DNA of 64,000 nucleotides from CBDFHC01 sp965247585 (GTDB taxonomy: Bacteria > Chloroflexota > Dehalococcoidia > Lucifugimonadales > GCA-2712585). A program made the translations under genes and the position numbers. Shown here one piece after another: positions 7,923-15,756 of this stretch. The stretch's first letter is position 1; each line of letters opens with the position of its first letter. The stretch is from positions 124,001 through 188,000 of the forward strand of contig CBDFHC010000002.1 of NCBI GenBank assembly GCA_965247585.1, written 5' to 3'. A model generated the notes under the pieces. The model worked only from the letters and a program-made list of their open reading frames with translations. It was not told the origin of the DNA and searched no databases.

Positions 7923-9050
7923 TTGGCGAGCAAGGGAGGCAGCGAAATAAAGATCAGCTATTTCAGCCAGCTCCAGATGCCCCGGCCGTGGAAAGAGAAC
8001 GCCGAGGTGCGGCTTTACGAGGAGGCGATGGAGCAGGCGGTTTACGCCGAGGCGGTAGGATTCGACACGTACTGGCAGACGGAGCACCACTTCTTTCCGG
8101 AGATAGGGCACAGCTCGGCGCCGGAGATGTTCCTGGCGGCGCTGGCGCAGCGGACCTCCACCATCCGGCTGGGACTCGGGGTGGTGGTGTTGCCGGTGAA
8201 CCACCCGTACCGGGTGGTGGAGTACGTCTCCACGCTGGATATTCTGTCCAAAGGCCGGGTGGAGTTCGGCACCGGGCGCGGCTCCTCCGGCTATCACGTG
8301 GAGGCGTTCGGGCTGAGCGCGGACGAGTCGCGAGAGGTGTGGGAGGAATCGATCCGGGTGATCAGTTCCATGTTTGTGGACGACCCGTTTCCAGGCTGGA
8401 ACGGGAAGTACTTCAAGAACCTGGCCAAGCGTGACATGGTGCCGAAGCCGGTGCAGCGGCCTCATCCACCGATGTGGATGGCGGCCAGCCAGAATTCAAC
8501 ATTTGCGCTGGCGGGAAAGATGGGGATAGGCGCCATGGGGTTCAGTCCGGCCAATCCAGCGGAGCTAGCGGAGGCGGTTAAGTCGTACCGGGAGGCGGTA
8601 TCTCAGTGCGAGCCGGTGGGGGGTTATGTAAACGATAGGATAGCGGCTTTCGCTATATGCAACGTGGACCAGAGCTATGCCACGGGACGGGACAGGGCAT
8701 GCGCGGCGGCGCGGTGGTACTTTGGGCAGAACGAGGCACCGGTGCAGAAGGTGCGGTACGGCAACCACGAAGGAAAGTACCACGCGGACGTGCCCAACAG
8801 CCGGCCGACACTGATTGAAGAGGCGATTCTGGGGCGGAGCAATGACGATCTGATAAATGACGGCATTGTAGTAGGGGGTGACCCCGACAGCGTGTCACGA
8901 GGCATAGAGGGCCGCCTCAAGTTGGGGATTGACGAGATGCTGCTGATGTTGCAGGCGGGTGATACGACCCACGAAGAGATAATGCGCGCCCTGGACCTGC
9001 TGGGGAACAAGGTGCTGCCAAGGTTCAAGGAGCCGAGCAGGGTGGCCTGA
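7923..9050 (+). CDS. LLM-class flavin-dependent oxidoreductase (bacterial luciferase-like)
   Basis: The 375-residue product has the luciferase-like TIM-barrel pattern: EEAMEQAVYAEAVGFDTYWQTEHHF near residues 38-62, TSTIRLGLGVVVLPVNHP, VEYVSTLDILSKGRVEFGTGRG, and VVGGDPDSVSRGIEG close to the end. These enzymes use FMN or F420 to oxidise or oxygenate organic substrates. The start is uncertain. TTG 7923 is the first standard start, with AGGA about 8 bases upstream. An ATA at 7947, in frame, has an even better GGGAGG 7 bases upstream and would give the usual family N-terminus (xKISYFSQLQMP). It heads a same-strand run with the small protein, cupin and hydrolase genes. Confidence 0.87.
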   Translation: MASKGGSEIKISYFSQLQMPRPWKENAEVRLYEEAMEQAVYAEAVGFDTYWQTEHHFFPEIGHSSAPEMFLAALAQRTSTIRLGLGVVVLPVNHPYRVVEYVSTLDILSKGRVEFGTGRGSSGYHVEAFGLSADESREVWEESIRVISSMFVDDPFPGWNGKYFKNLAKRDMVPKPVQRPHPPMWMAASQNSTFALAGKMGIGAMGFSPANPAELAEAVKSYREAVSQCEPVGGYVNDRIAAFAICNVDQSYATGRDRACAAARWYFGQNEAPVQKVRYGNHEGKYHADVPNSRPTLIEEAILGRSNDDLINDGIVVGGDPDSVSRGIEGRLKLGIDEMLLMLQAGDTTHEEIMRALDLLGNKVLPRFKEPSRVA

Positions 9051-9094
9051 CCTGCTATTCAGCTAGGACCAGATAATTTAACGGAGGTAAGACG

Positions 9095-9406
9095 ATGCTG
9101 TTTCTGGTGGAGTTAAAACATGATGCGGCCCATTGCCCGGGGTATCACCACGATCTGCTGCCCAAGTGGGTGGACGGACTGAAGAGGCGGGACGAGATAG
9201 CGGCGCAGGTTGGGGTAAAGCTGGTCAACTGGTACAGCGCGCTGCCGGAACACAAGGAGTTCGCGATTGTTGAGGCGGACAGCGCAACAAAGATAGCGGC
9301 GCTGGTGGTGCAGGTCTTGCCGACGGAGCAGTCCAAGATGAAGGTGACTCCGCTGGCCACAGCGGACGAGGTGCTGGCGATGGCGGCCCAGATGGGCGGC
9401 GGGTAG
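9095..9406 (+). CDS. Small hypothetical protein, possibly ferredoxin-like alpha/beta fold
   Basis: A 103-residue protein starting at an ATG with GGAGG about 7 bases upstream. It begins MLFLVELKHDAAHCPGYH, has a central GVKLVNWYSALPEHKEFAIVEAD, and ends in a short Gly tail. The order strand, helix, strand (EFAIVEAD), helix, strand suggests a small dimeric alpha/beta barrel like GYD or DUF3303-type proteins, but I do not recognise the family. It sits 44 bases after the LLM gene and 105 before the cupin, so it probably shares a transcript with them. Strong ribosome site and neighbour-like codon use support it being real. Confidence 0.7.
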   Translation: MLFLVELKHDAAHCPGYHHDLLPKWVDGLKRRDEIAAQVGVKLVNWYSALPEHKEFAIVEADSATKIAALVVQVLPTEQSKMKVTPLATADEVLAMAAQMGGG

Positions 9407-9511
9407 AAATTCAGCGGCAAACGGCTCTTTCAGTAGGGTTAGGGCGGAGGACGGCGGCGCAGGCCATTACTAAAGCCGGCGTTTGTTTAATCGGGAAAGC
9501 AGGAGGATGTC

Positions 9512-10090
9512 ATGGCAACGGAGACCGGAAATATAACTTATTCCGTGGACGACTTGGTGGTGGACGTGAAGCGAATCATCAGCGGGAAGGGGACCGGAGG
9601 CATGGCGCTTCAGGCCATCGGCACCAACCTTCGACGGCTGGTGATGGAGGGGGGAGACCTGACGACGCAAGGAGTTGAAGTGGAACATCCCGGCGCGTTG
9701 CCCAGCCGGACGCTGTACGACGACGCGGAGGGCCAGTTTCGAATCAGCGTGACGCGCTTTGCGCCGGAGCAGCCGACCCCAGTGCACAGCCACTATCGCT
9801 GGGGGGCGGAGTGCGTTATCAGCGGCGAAGAGCGGTTCACGGTGTGGGAGCGGGTGGACGATAGCGGGCATGGAAGAGCCAAGCTGGAGGTGGTCTCTGA
9901 TGAGAACGTTAAGCGGGGCGATATTCAGGTGTGGTATGACCCTCCGAAGAACATACATCGACAGTGGGCGCACGGCGACGAGCCGGTCTGTCTAGTGATA
10001 ATCCTTGGAGGCGACGGCGGCCGCGAGCACCTGTTCGACCTGGAGGCGGGCACCTATGTGGACGCGCCGCCTAGGCCGGCAAAAGGGTAA
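9512..10090 (+). CDS. Cupin-domain protein
   Basis: The 192-residue protein starts at ATG 9512 with AGGAGG 4 bases upstream. The central segment PVHSHYRWGAECVISGEERFTVWE, around residues 89-112, matches cupin motif 1 (two His plus a Glu on the metal), and GDIQVWYDPPKNIHRQW supplies the motif 2 His. A single cupin barrel with a bound divalent metal is therefore likely. Cupins of this size include dioxygenases, isomerases and non-enzymatic sensors; nothing here fixes which. Placed between the LLM/small-protein pair and an alpha/beta hydrolase, it may act on a ring-cleavage or hydroxylated intermediate, which is inference. Confidence 0.8.
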   Translation: MATETGNITYSVDDLVVDVKRIISGKGTGGMALQAIGTNLRRLVMEGGDLTTQGVEVEHPGALPSRTLYDDAEGQFRISVTRFAPEQPTPVHSHYRWGAECVISGEERFTVWERVDDSGHGRAKLEVVSDENVKRGDIQVWYDPPKNIHRQWAHGDEPVCLVIILGGDGGREHLFDLEAGTYVDAPPRPAKG

Positions 10091-10146
10091 GGTAGAAACG
10101 TCAGAATGGGCAAGCAGCTATAGAGTGGAAAGGGAGGCGCAGGGGT

Positions 10147-10971
10147 ATGGTGACCAGTGGATTTGTTCAGGGAAAGAGGGCACGGTTGCAGGTGTACGAG
10201 CATGGCACCGGACCGCAGGTGATGGTGCTGGTGCACGGCTATTCGGCGTCGGCGCGGGGTTGGAGGCTGACCCAGGAGGCGTTGGACCCGGCCAAGTACC
10301 GCACTATCGCCGTCAATAACCGCGGCGCCGGGGAGTCGGACCGGCCGGCGGATGAGGCGGCCTATACGGTGGAGGGCTTCGCCAAGGACCTGCTGGACGC
10401 CGTGACGACGCTGGGGTTGCAGGATTTCACGCTGGTAGGGCATTCGATGGGTGGGGCGACTGTTACCCAGTTTGCGTTGGACAATCCGTCAATGGCCAAG
10501 GGGCTGGTGCTGCTGAACTCTACTCCGCTGCTGGGACGAACGCCGCCAGAGGGATGGGAGCAGCAGATACGCAAGGACTATGAGGCGGCGGCTTTTAGCA
10601 TTGGTTTTGGGCCAAACGCGTCGAGGATTCCGACGGACTTCGCCGAAGCGCTGCTGGGCGATGTGGCGCGGAACCCGCTGGAGCGGGCGCTGGGAGGCCG
10701 CCGGTCCATGGCGGGCCTGCAGCTCCGGAAGGAGCTGGGCCGGCTGACGATGCCGGTGCTGGTGGTGGGTGGGGACCTGGACGATACGGTGGGTGTGGAT
10801 AACATCCTGCTAGACTTCCTGGCATTGGCAGAGGAGCGGCGCTTTCTGCACATGTTTCACGCCATAGCCCACTCGCCGAACTTCGAGAACCCGAAGGAGC
10901 TGACGGCGGTGCTGGACGCGTTCGTAGACCGGGTGGACGCGATGCAGGGAGCCGAGGTGGCGGCAGACTAG
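10147..10971 (+). CDS. Alpha/beta-fold hydrolase
   Basis: The 274-residue product is a standard alpha/beta hydrolase. The oxyanion region is VLVHGYSASARGW near residue 30, the nucleophile elbow is VGHSMGG near residue 100, an acid follows in VVGGDLDDTV near residue 212, and the catalytic His is in HAIAHSPNFENP near residue 243. It resembles the 3-oxoadipate enol-lactonase/haloperoxidase-like branch; substrates are esters, lactones or C-C bonds of ring-cleavage products. AGGGAGG precedes the ATG. It closes the same-strand run starting with the LLM gene and converges with the second COG1228-type amidohydrolase, 47 bases away. Confidence 0.88.
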   Translation: MVTSGFVQGKRARLQVYEHGTGPQVMVLVHGYSASARGWRLTQEALDPAKYRTIAVNNRGAGESDRPADEAAYTVEGFAKDLLDAVTTLGLQDFTLVGHSMGGATVTQFALDNPSMAKGLVLLNSTPLLGRTPPEGWEQQIRKDYEAAAFSIGFGPNASRIPTDFAEALLGDVARNPLERALGGRRSMAGLQLRKELGRLTMPVLVVGGDLDDTVGVDNILLDFLALAEERRFLHMFHAIAHSPNFENPKELTAVLDAFVDRVDAMQGAEVAAD

Positions 10972-11018
10972 GCCGGGACACTCGTAACGTCCGGGTCTTC
11001 GTTGAATAGCAGGCTGTA

Positions 11019-12257
11019 TCAGCGGGCTTGGTTTTTGACGACCCGCCCTTCCTGCATAACGACGGTGATGCGCTTCTCGTCCTGAAGGACGGAGATGTCG
11101 GCCAAGGGATCGCCGTCCACGGCGATTATGTCGGCCAGTCTGCCGGCCTCCAGGGTGCCCAGTTCGTCTCCCATGCCCACCAATTGAGCGTTGGTTCGGG
11201 TGGCTGAGATCAGCGCCTCCAATGGTCCCATAATGGCGGCTTTGAGCTCGATCTCCAGGGCCTTGCGGTCGGCGTTAGCGCCGAAGACGTCGGCGCCAGA
11301 AGCGACGGCAACGCCCACGGAGCGGGCCATTTCGACGCCCTGGGGTGCGGCGCCTTTGGCGAAGTTGATCTTGTCGATGACCACCTGGGAGATCCCCTGC
11401 TCCGCGCCGTGGCGCGACATGAGATCGTAGGCGCTGAGGGTGGGCACCAGGAACATGCCGTTCTCCTTCATCATGAAGGCGGTCTCTTCATCCAAGAAGT
11501 TTCCGTGCTCAATGGAGCGAACGCCGGCGATGGCACAGTTCTTGATGCCCTCGGGGACGTAGACGTGGGCCATAACCGGTTTCTTGACCACGCGCGCCTC
11601 GTAAACGATGGCGGAGATCTCTTCCAGGGTGAACTGTGGGGAGTCCAACGGGTCAGTGGGAGAAGCGGCGCCGCCACCGGCCATGATCTTGATCTGGTCG
11701 GCGCCGGTGCGAAGCTGCTCCCGGGCGGCGTGGCGGACCTGGTCAACGCCGTCACAGATGGCGGGAACGGGCATGATGGGGTGGTAGGAGCCGTGGGGGT
11801 CGCGGTCATGCCGTTCCCGAAAGTCGCCGTGGCCGCCCGTCTGGGAAAGGAAGGCACAGCTTATGAACATACGAGGGCCGGGAATCATGCCGCGCTCCAC
11901 GGCCACCTTGAAGCTCCAGTCGCAACCACCGGCGTCGCGGATGGTGGTGAAGCCGTGCATAAGGGTGCTTTTCAAGTTTTGGGCCACGGCGTAGGGGTAA
12001 ATGGCGCCGGGATAGTCTACGTTGTTTCCCCAGAATCGAGTGTCCACCACGGCGATGTGGGTGTGGGCGTCGATCAGGCCGGGCATGAGGGTCCTGCCGC
12101 CCAGGTCAATAACGGCGGCGTCACGGGGCGCCGGAACCTGGTCTGATGGTCCAACGGCCTGGATGCGGTTGCCAGATACGACCAGGGTACCGCGAAAGGG
12201 GTCGCGGCCGGTGCAATCGATTATGGTGGCATCCTGAAAAACGGTGGTATCTGCCAT
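11019..12257 (-). CDS. Metal-dependent amidohydrolase, paralogue of the 4635-5882 gene
   Basis: This 412-residue protein matches the other amidohydrolase nearly end to end. Shared blocks include IIDCTGRDP, RDAGGCDWSFK, SQTGGHGDFR, MAGGGAASPT, MAHVYVPEGIKNC and EHGNFLDEE. Metal-site residues are DAHTHIA, QIKIMAGGG, MAHVY, SIEHGN and ASGADVFG. The start is ATG 12257 with CAGGAG 8 bases upstream; a further in-frame ATG at 12302 gives an unlikely extension. Differences cluster after the last metal Asp and around the GGHGDF loop (YHPIMPVP here, WHPSMPPA in the other), which may change substrate range. The two copies bracket the LLM-cupin-hydrolase run. Confidence 0.88.
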   Translation of the reverse strand: MADTTVFQDATIIDCTGRDPFRGTLVVSGNRIQAVGPSDQVPAPRDAAVIDLGGRTLMPGLIDAHTHIAVVDTRFWGNNVDYPGAIYPYAVAQNLKSTLMHGFTTIRDAGGCDWSFKVAVERGMIPGPRMFISCAFLSQTGGHGDFRERHDRDPHGSYHPIMPVPAICDGVDQVRHAAREQLRTGADQIKIMAGGGAASPTDPLDSPQFTLEEISAIVYEARVVKKPVMAHVYVPEGIKNCAIAGVRSIEHGNFLDEETAFMMKENGMFLVPTLSAYDLMSRHGAEQGISQVVIDKINFAKGAAPQGVEMARSVGVAVASGADVFGANADRKALEIELKAAIMGPLEALISATRTNAQLVGMGDELGTLEAGRLADIIAVDGDPLADISVLQDEKRITVVMQEGRVVKNQAR

Positions 12258-12664
12258 GAAGAGTCTCCTGGGAATTAGGTATTGCCCGGGCGAGGGGGGC
12301 ACGGGGATTATACGGGACGTATTAGCAAATGAGAATTTGGCGGGAAGGAGGCCGCTATCATGCTACAGCGGCGAGAATATGGGCAAAGTGGCTCCGGGCG
12401 AGCCAGGCGGGGAAGGCGCAAATCAGGTCCCGGGGACGGTCAAGCTGGACGAGGTGCTGACGCAGGGCGCCGGCGAAGGCGGGGTGGCCCATGCATACGC
12501 GGGGCAGAACTGGCGGTAGGAGCGCATGAGGTGAATCTAACGCATGTAGCGTCACCCGGTCAGTCTAAACTTTGGACTTGCAGAGCTTCACGAAATGCTT
12601 AGACTGCTAACAAACGGCTTCTAATGGCGACACAGTTTGGCCTAGAACAGGGGAGGGGTAAAAG
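12258..12664. other. Unresolved 407-base stretch
   Basis: No gene is assigned. The divergent starts of the amidohydrolase and the FAD oxidase lie at its ends. Short open frames exist on both strands at about 12358-12555 (minus, 65 codons) and about 12370-12519 (plus, ending DEVLTQGAGEGGVAHAYAGQNWR). Either could be a fragment of a former gene, but neither has a ribosome site or a family I recognise. Promoters for both flanking genes must lie here; I could not single out a convincing one. Confidence 0.35.
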
Positions 12665-14068
12665 ATGACTAACAAAGCTACGTTGAGAATCGACGAAAAA
12701 GCGGTGCAGGAGTTCCGAACCAGGCTGAGGGGAGAGCTGATCAGCGCAGGAGACGAGACGTACGACGACGTTCGGCAGGTGTGGAACGGGATGATTGATA
12801 AGCGGCCGGCGTTGATAGCCAGGTGCACCGGAACGGCGGACGTGATCAGCAGCGTCGGCTTCGCCCGAGAGCAGGGGCTTTTGGTGTCGGTGCGTGGAGG
12901 CGGGCACAACGTGGCGGGTACGGCGCTGTGCGACGATGGGCTGATGATAGACCTTTCGTTGATGAAGGGGGTCCACGTGGACCCAGAGCGACGGGTGGCC
13001 CGGGCACAACCTGGGCTGACGCTAGGTGACCTGGACCATGAGACGCAGGCGTTCGGGATGGCGGTACCGGCTGGGATAGTCTCGACCACGGGGATCGCCG
13101 GGTTGACGCTGGGAGGGGGTTTCGGCTGGCTGACGCGAAAGTTTGGGATGACGTGTGACTATCTGCTGTCGGCGGATATAGTCACGGCGGAAGGGGAGCT
13201 GGTGCGGGCTAGCGAAGATGAAAACCCGGAGCTGTTCTGGGGAGTTAGGGGAGGGGGAGGAAATTTCGGGATAGTGACATCATTCGAATACGGTCTGGAG
13301 GCGGTGGGGCCCACGGTGCTGGCTGGAGCGGTGGTGTTCCCCATGTCCCGTGCCGAGGAGGTGCTGAAGTTTTACCGGGATTTCGCGCCAGGGGCGCCGG
13401 AAGAACTTACGACGGTGTTCGCGCTGCGGCTGGCGCCACCGGCGCCGTTCCTGCCACCAGAGGTACATGGCAAGCCTATCGCGGCGGTGTTCGTGTGCTG
13501 GTGCGGGCCATTAGACAAGGGCGAAGAGGTGCTGAAGCCGCTCCGGGGGATGGACCCGATTGCCTTCGCGGTGGCGCCGAGGCCCTTCGTGGCGCACCAA
13601 ACAATGCTGGACCCGGTGCAACCGGCGGGCCGGAACTATTATTGGAAATCTGACGACCTAGCAGAACTGAGCGACGGCGCAATAGAGAGGATAGTGGAGG
13701 GGTCCGAGGCGATCACGTCGCCGCATACGATTGTAACGATGTTCCAGCTGGGCGGCGCTGGCGCCAGGGTGGCGGAGGACGCCACGGCGTATAGCCACCG
13801 CGCGGCGGAGTACGCATTGAATTGCAACGCATCCTGGGAAGGCGAAGAAGCTGGGCGTCACATTGAATGGGCACGAAACCTTTCGGCGTCGATGCAGCCA
13901 CACTCTATGGGGGTTTATGTCAATTTCCTGGGTGACGAGGGCGAGGATCGGGCTAGAGCGGCCTACGGGCCGTCCAAATATGACCGGCTTGTGGAGTTGA
14001 AGAGTAAGTACGACCCCACCAATTTCTTCCGGATGAACCAGAACATCAAGCCCAAGGGTCAGGTGTGA
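12665..14068 (+). CDS. FAD-binding oxidoreductase of the berberine-bridge/GOOX type
   Basis: The 467-residue protein has the PCMH-type FAD fold: SVRGGGHNVAGTALCDDG near residue 81, where the His is the usual covalent FAD site, then GLTLGGGFGWLTRKFG, ELFWGVRGGGGNFGIVTSFEY, and a C-terminal BBE domain with GPSKYDRLVELKSKYDPTNFFRMNQNI. Family members oxidise alcohols, sugars or alkaloid-like substrates and pass electrons to O2. Start ATG 12665 follows GGGGAGGGG. A second covalent link through Cys cannot be decided by eye; the block GMTCDYLL has a Cys where many relatives do not. It stands alone between the amidohydrolase and a small membrane protein. Confidence 0.9.
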   Translation: MTNKATLRIDEKAVQEFRTRLRGELISAGDETYDDVRQVWNGMIDKRPALIARCTGTADVISSVGFAREQGLLVSVRGGGHNVAGTALCDDGLMIDLSLMKGVHVDPERRVARAQPGLTLGDLDHETQAFGMAVPAGIVSTTGIAGLTLGGGFGWLTRKFGMTCDYLLSADIVTAEGELVRASEDENPELFWGVRGGGGNFGIVTSFEYGLEAVGPTVLAGAVVFPMSRAEEVLKFYRDFAPGAPEELTTVFALRLAPPAPFLPPEVHGKPIAAVFVCWCGPLDKGEEVLKPLRGMDPIAFAVAPRPFVAHQTMLDPVQPAGRNYYWKSDDLAELSDGAIERIVEGSEAITSPHTIVTMFQLGGAGARVAEDATAYSHRAAEYALNCNASWEGEEAGRHIEWARNLSASMQPHSMGVYVNFLGDEGEDRARAAYGPSKYDRLVELKSKYDPTNFFRMNQNIKPKGQV

Positions 14069-14235
14069 CCACGGCAATGAGGCGTGGGTAGACGGAATCA
14101 GTGTCCGGTCGACAGGGTACAGATCAGATCTAGCAGTGGCCCAGATTTCGAGCTCCTACCAAGAGAAACCGGTAGACGCTGAGTGAGCCTCGATAATAAT
14201 ATCCGGCCAGCAGGATTTTAGGTGCAGACGTTCCA

Positions 14236-14565
14236 GTGCTTGTTCTGATCAAGAGTGCCCACATATTCGCGCTGCTATTCCTGACGGCGTGCGTTGTATA
14301 CGTCCTGTACAGCGGGTTTGCGAATGACATCGGCTGGCCGCTGGTTGTAGCCATCTCCGGGGTATCAGTAGAGGCCCTGGCGCTGGCGGCCAACGGGTGG
14401 CGGTGCCCGCTGACGGACCTGGCGAAGAAGTATGGGGACGAGAGCGGCAGGGTGACGGATATTTTCTTTCCTGCGTGGTTTGTTCCCCACGTGTTCCAGG
14501 TGTACGGGGTACTGTTTGCCGTCGGACTGCTGGCGGTGGCGGTGAACTACTTCCGGAGCGGCTAG
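14236..14565 (+). CDS. Small membrane protein, DUF2784-like
   Basis: A 109-residue protein with three hydrophobic segments at about residues 7-26, 33-50 and 82-104, and a polar loop containing NGWRCPLTDLAKKYG. The W-x-CPLT block between membrane helices recalls DUF2784, whose function is unknown. The start is a GTG at 14236 with only a weak AGGTG about 10 bases upstream, so the N-terminus is uncertain. About 170 bases separate it from the FAD oxidase. No partner is obvious. Confidence 0.6.
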   Translation: MLVLIKSAHIFALLFLTACVVYVLYSGFANDIGWPLVVAISGVSVEALALAANGWRCPLTDLAKKYGDESGRVTDIFFPAWFVPHVFQVYGVLFAVGLLAVAVNYFRSG

Positions 14566-15022
14566 CCTATCTGTGGATGTTGGGGAGGTGGGAGCAGGGC
14601 ATTCCGGGCTGAGGCCGGCTTTGGCCTACCAACGGTTTGCGACACCGTCCGGCGTTGCCCAACAGACAGTAGTAGCTTGGGCGTTTTTGGGATCAATTAG
14701 TCTCTATCAGGATGGGCTGGTGGGGGCATTTCCGCATCTCCGGCGGGGCTTCGAGGCGGTCCTAAAGCGGTGAAATGCATCGTCTCGAAGAAAAGCGAGA
14801 ATCCCTAGCATAGAGAACTATGGGAATGTGCCCCTCAAGGCAGCGAGGAGACCGATAAATTGTAGAGTGGTCAAATCGCTGAAAGGTTCATGTTTGAGAT
14901 ACAAAGATCTGAAATTTTTGAGGGATCAGTCAATTTCTTGGAATCTGTTTTGACATTTCAAAGAGGGACTTTTTAATATGTTCGAAACCCCAGAATCTGA
15001 GGTCTAAAGGACGGTTGTTCAG
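14566..15022. other. Intergenic stretch upstream of tetR-like gene
   Basis: About 450 bases without a supported gene; short frames on the plus strand lack ribosome sites and family resemblance. Base composition becomes more A+T-rich from about 14770 to 15010, consistent with a regulatory region. The only element I can support is the promoter at 14950-14979. Confidence 0.4.
14950..14979 (+). promoter_or_regulatory. Sigma-70-type promoter for the TetR gene
   Basis: TTGACA at 14950-14955, an 18-base spacer, then TAATAT at 14974-14979, about 43 bases before the regulator's ATG. The -35 is a perfect consensus match and the -10 has five of six bases right. No clear dyad operator overlaps it by eye. 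Confidence 0.6.
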
Positions 15023-15694
15023 ATGACGGGTAAAGGGACGGATGCGCGGAAACGGCTGCTGGAAGAGCACGCCAAAGAGGTGTTCGCGGCCAAGGGTTAT
15101 TCCGGCGCAAGCATCTCCCAAATTGTGAGGCAGGCGGGCGTTGCCAGAAGCATATTTTACCAGTACTTCGACAACATGCTCCATCTGTTTGAGAGCATCC
15201 TGGACTCCTTTCTCCATGACCTGCACGGCTCGGTGAGGCCTGTAACTTTGGGCACCGGAGATCCCTCCCCAGTGGACCAGATCGGCAACAACCTGACGCG
15301 AGTGCTGGACCTGGTGCTGGGGGAAAGGGCGCTGACGCGGATACTCCTGGCGCACCCAGGCCAAATAGACAGCACGGTGGAGGGCCGCCTGAACTGCTTC
15401 TATGAGGAAGTCCACGGGATGATCCAGCGTTCGCTGAACCTGGGCATCACGATGCGGCTAGTGAGGCCGTGTAACACCGGCACTGTTGCGGACGCCATCA
15501 TTGGGGCAGTGAAAGAAGTTGTGCTACAGGTAGCCTCCGGCCGAAGGAGCTCACAGCCGGTAAGGGACCTGGTCCGGGAGCTAATGGAGTTTGGCGAGGG
15601 CGGCATCATACCCGCAAACTTCGGCACTTCCACTGAGGACCTGGTGCGGCCCAATAGCGAGAGGATGGGATCCAGGACAACCCAACGGGCCTGA
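15023..15694 (+). CDS. TetR/AcrR-family transcriptional regulator
   Basis: The 223-residue protein has a TetR DNA-binding domain at residues 8-55 (RLLEEHAKEVFAAKGYSGAS, ISQIVRQAGVARSIFYQYF) and an all-helical ligand domain, with a polar, probably disordered tail after about residue 200. TetR proteins usually repress the neighbouring operon until a small ligand binds. The acyl-CoA dehydratase/activase pair starts 62 bases downstream on the same strand, so regulation of that operon is a fair inference. ATG 15023 has AAGGA 12 bases upstream, slightly long. The gene itself has no premature stop, unlike the operon it may control. Confidence 0.85.
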   Translation: MTGKGTDARKRLLEEHAKEVFAAKGYSGASISQIVRQAGVARSIFYQYFDNMLHLFESILDSFLHDLHGSVRPVTLGTGDPSPVDQIGNNLTRVLDLVLGERALTRILLAHPGQIDSTVEGRLNCFYEEVHGMIQRSLNLGITMRLVRPCNTGTVADAIIGAVKEVVLQVASGRRSSQPVRDLVRELMEFGEGGIIPANFGTSTEDLVRPNSERMGSRTTQRA

Positions 15695-15756
15695 CGGCAG
15701 GTACTGGCAACCCCGAGATACGCGCAAAAGCAAGGAACCTGAACCGGGAGGAACTC

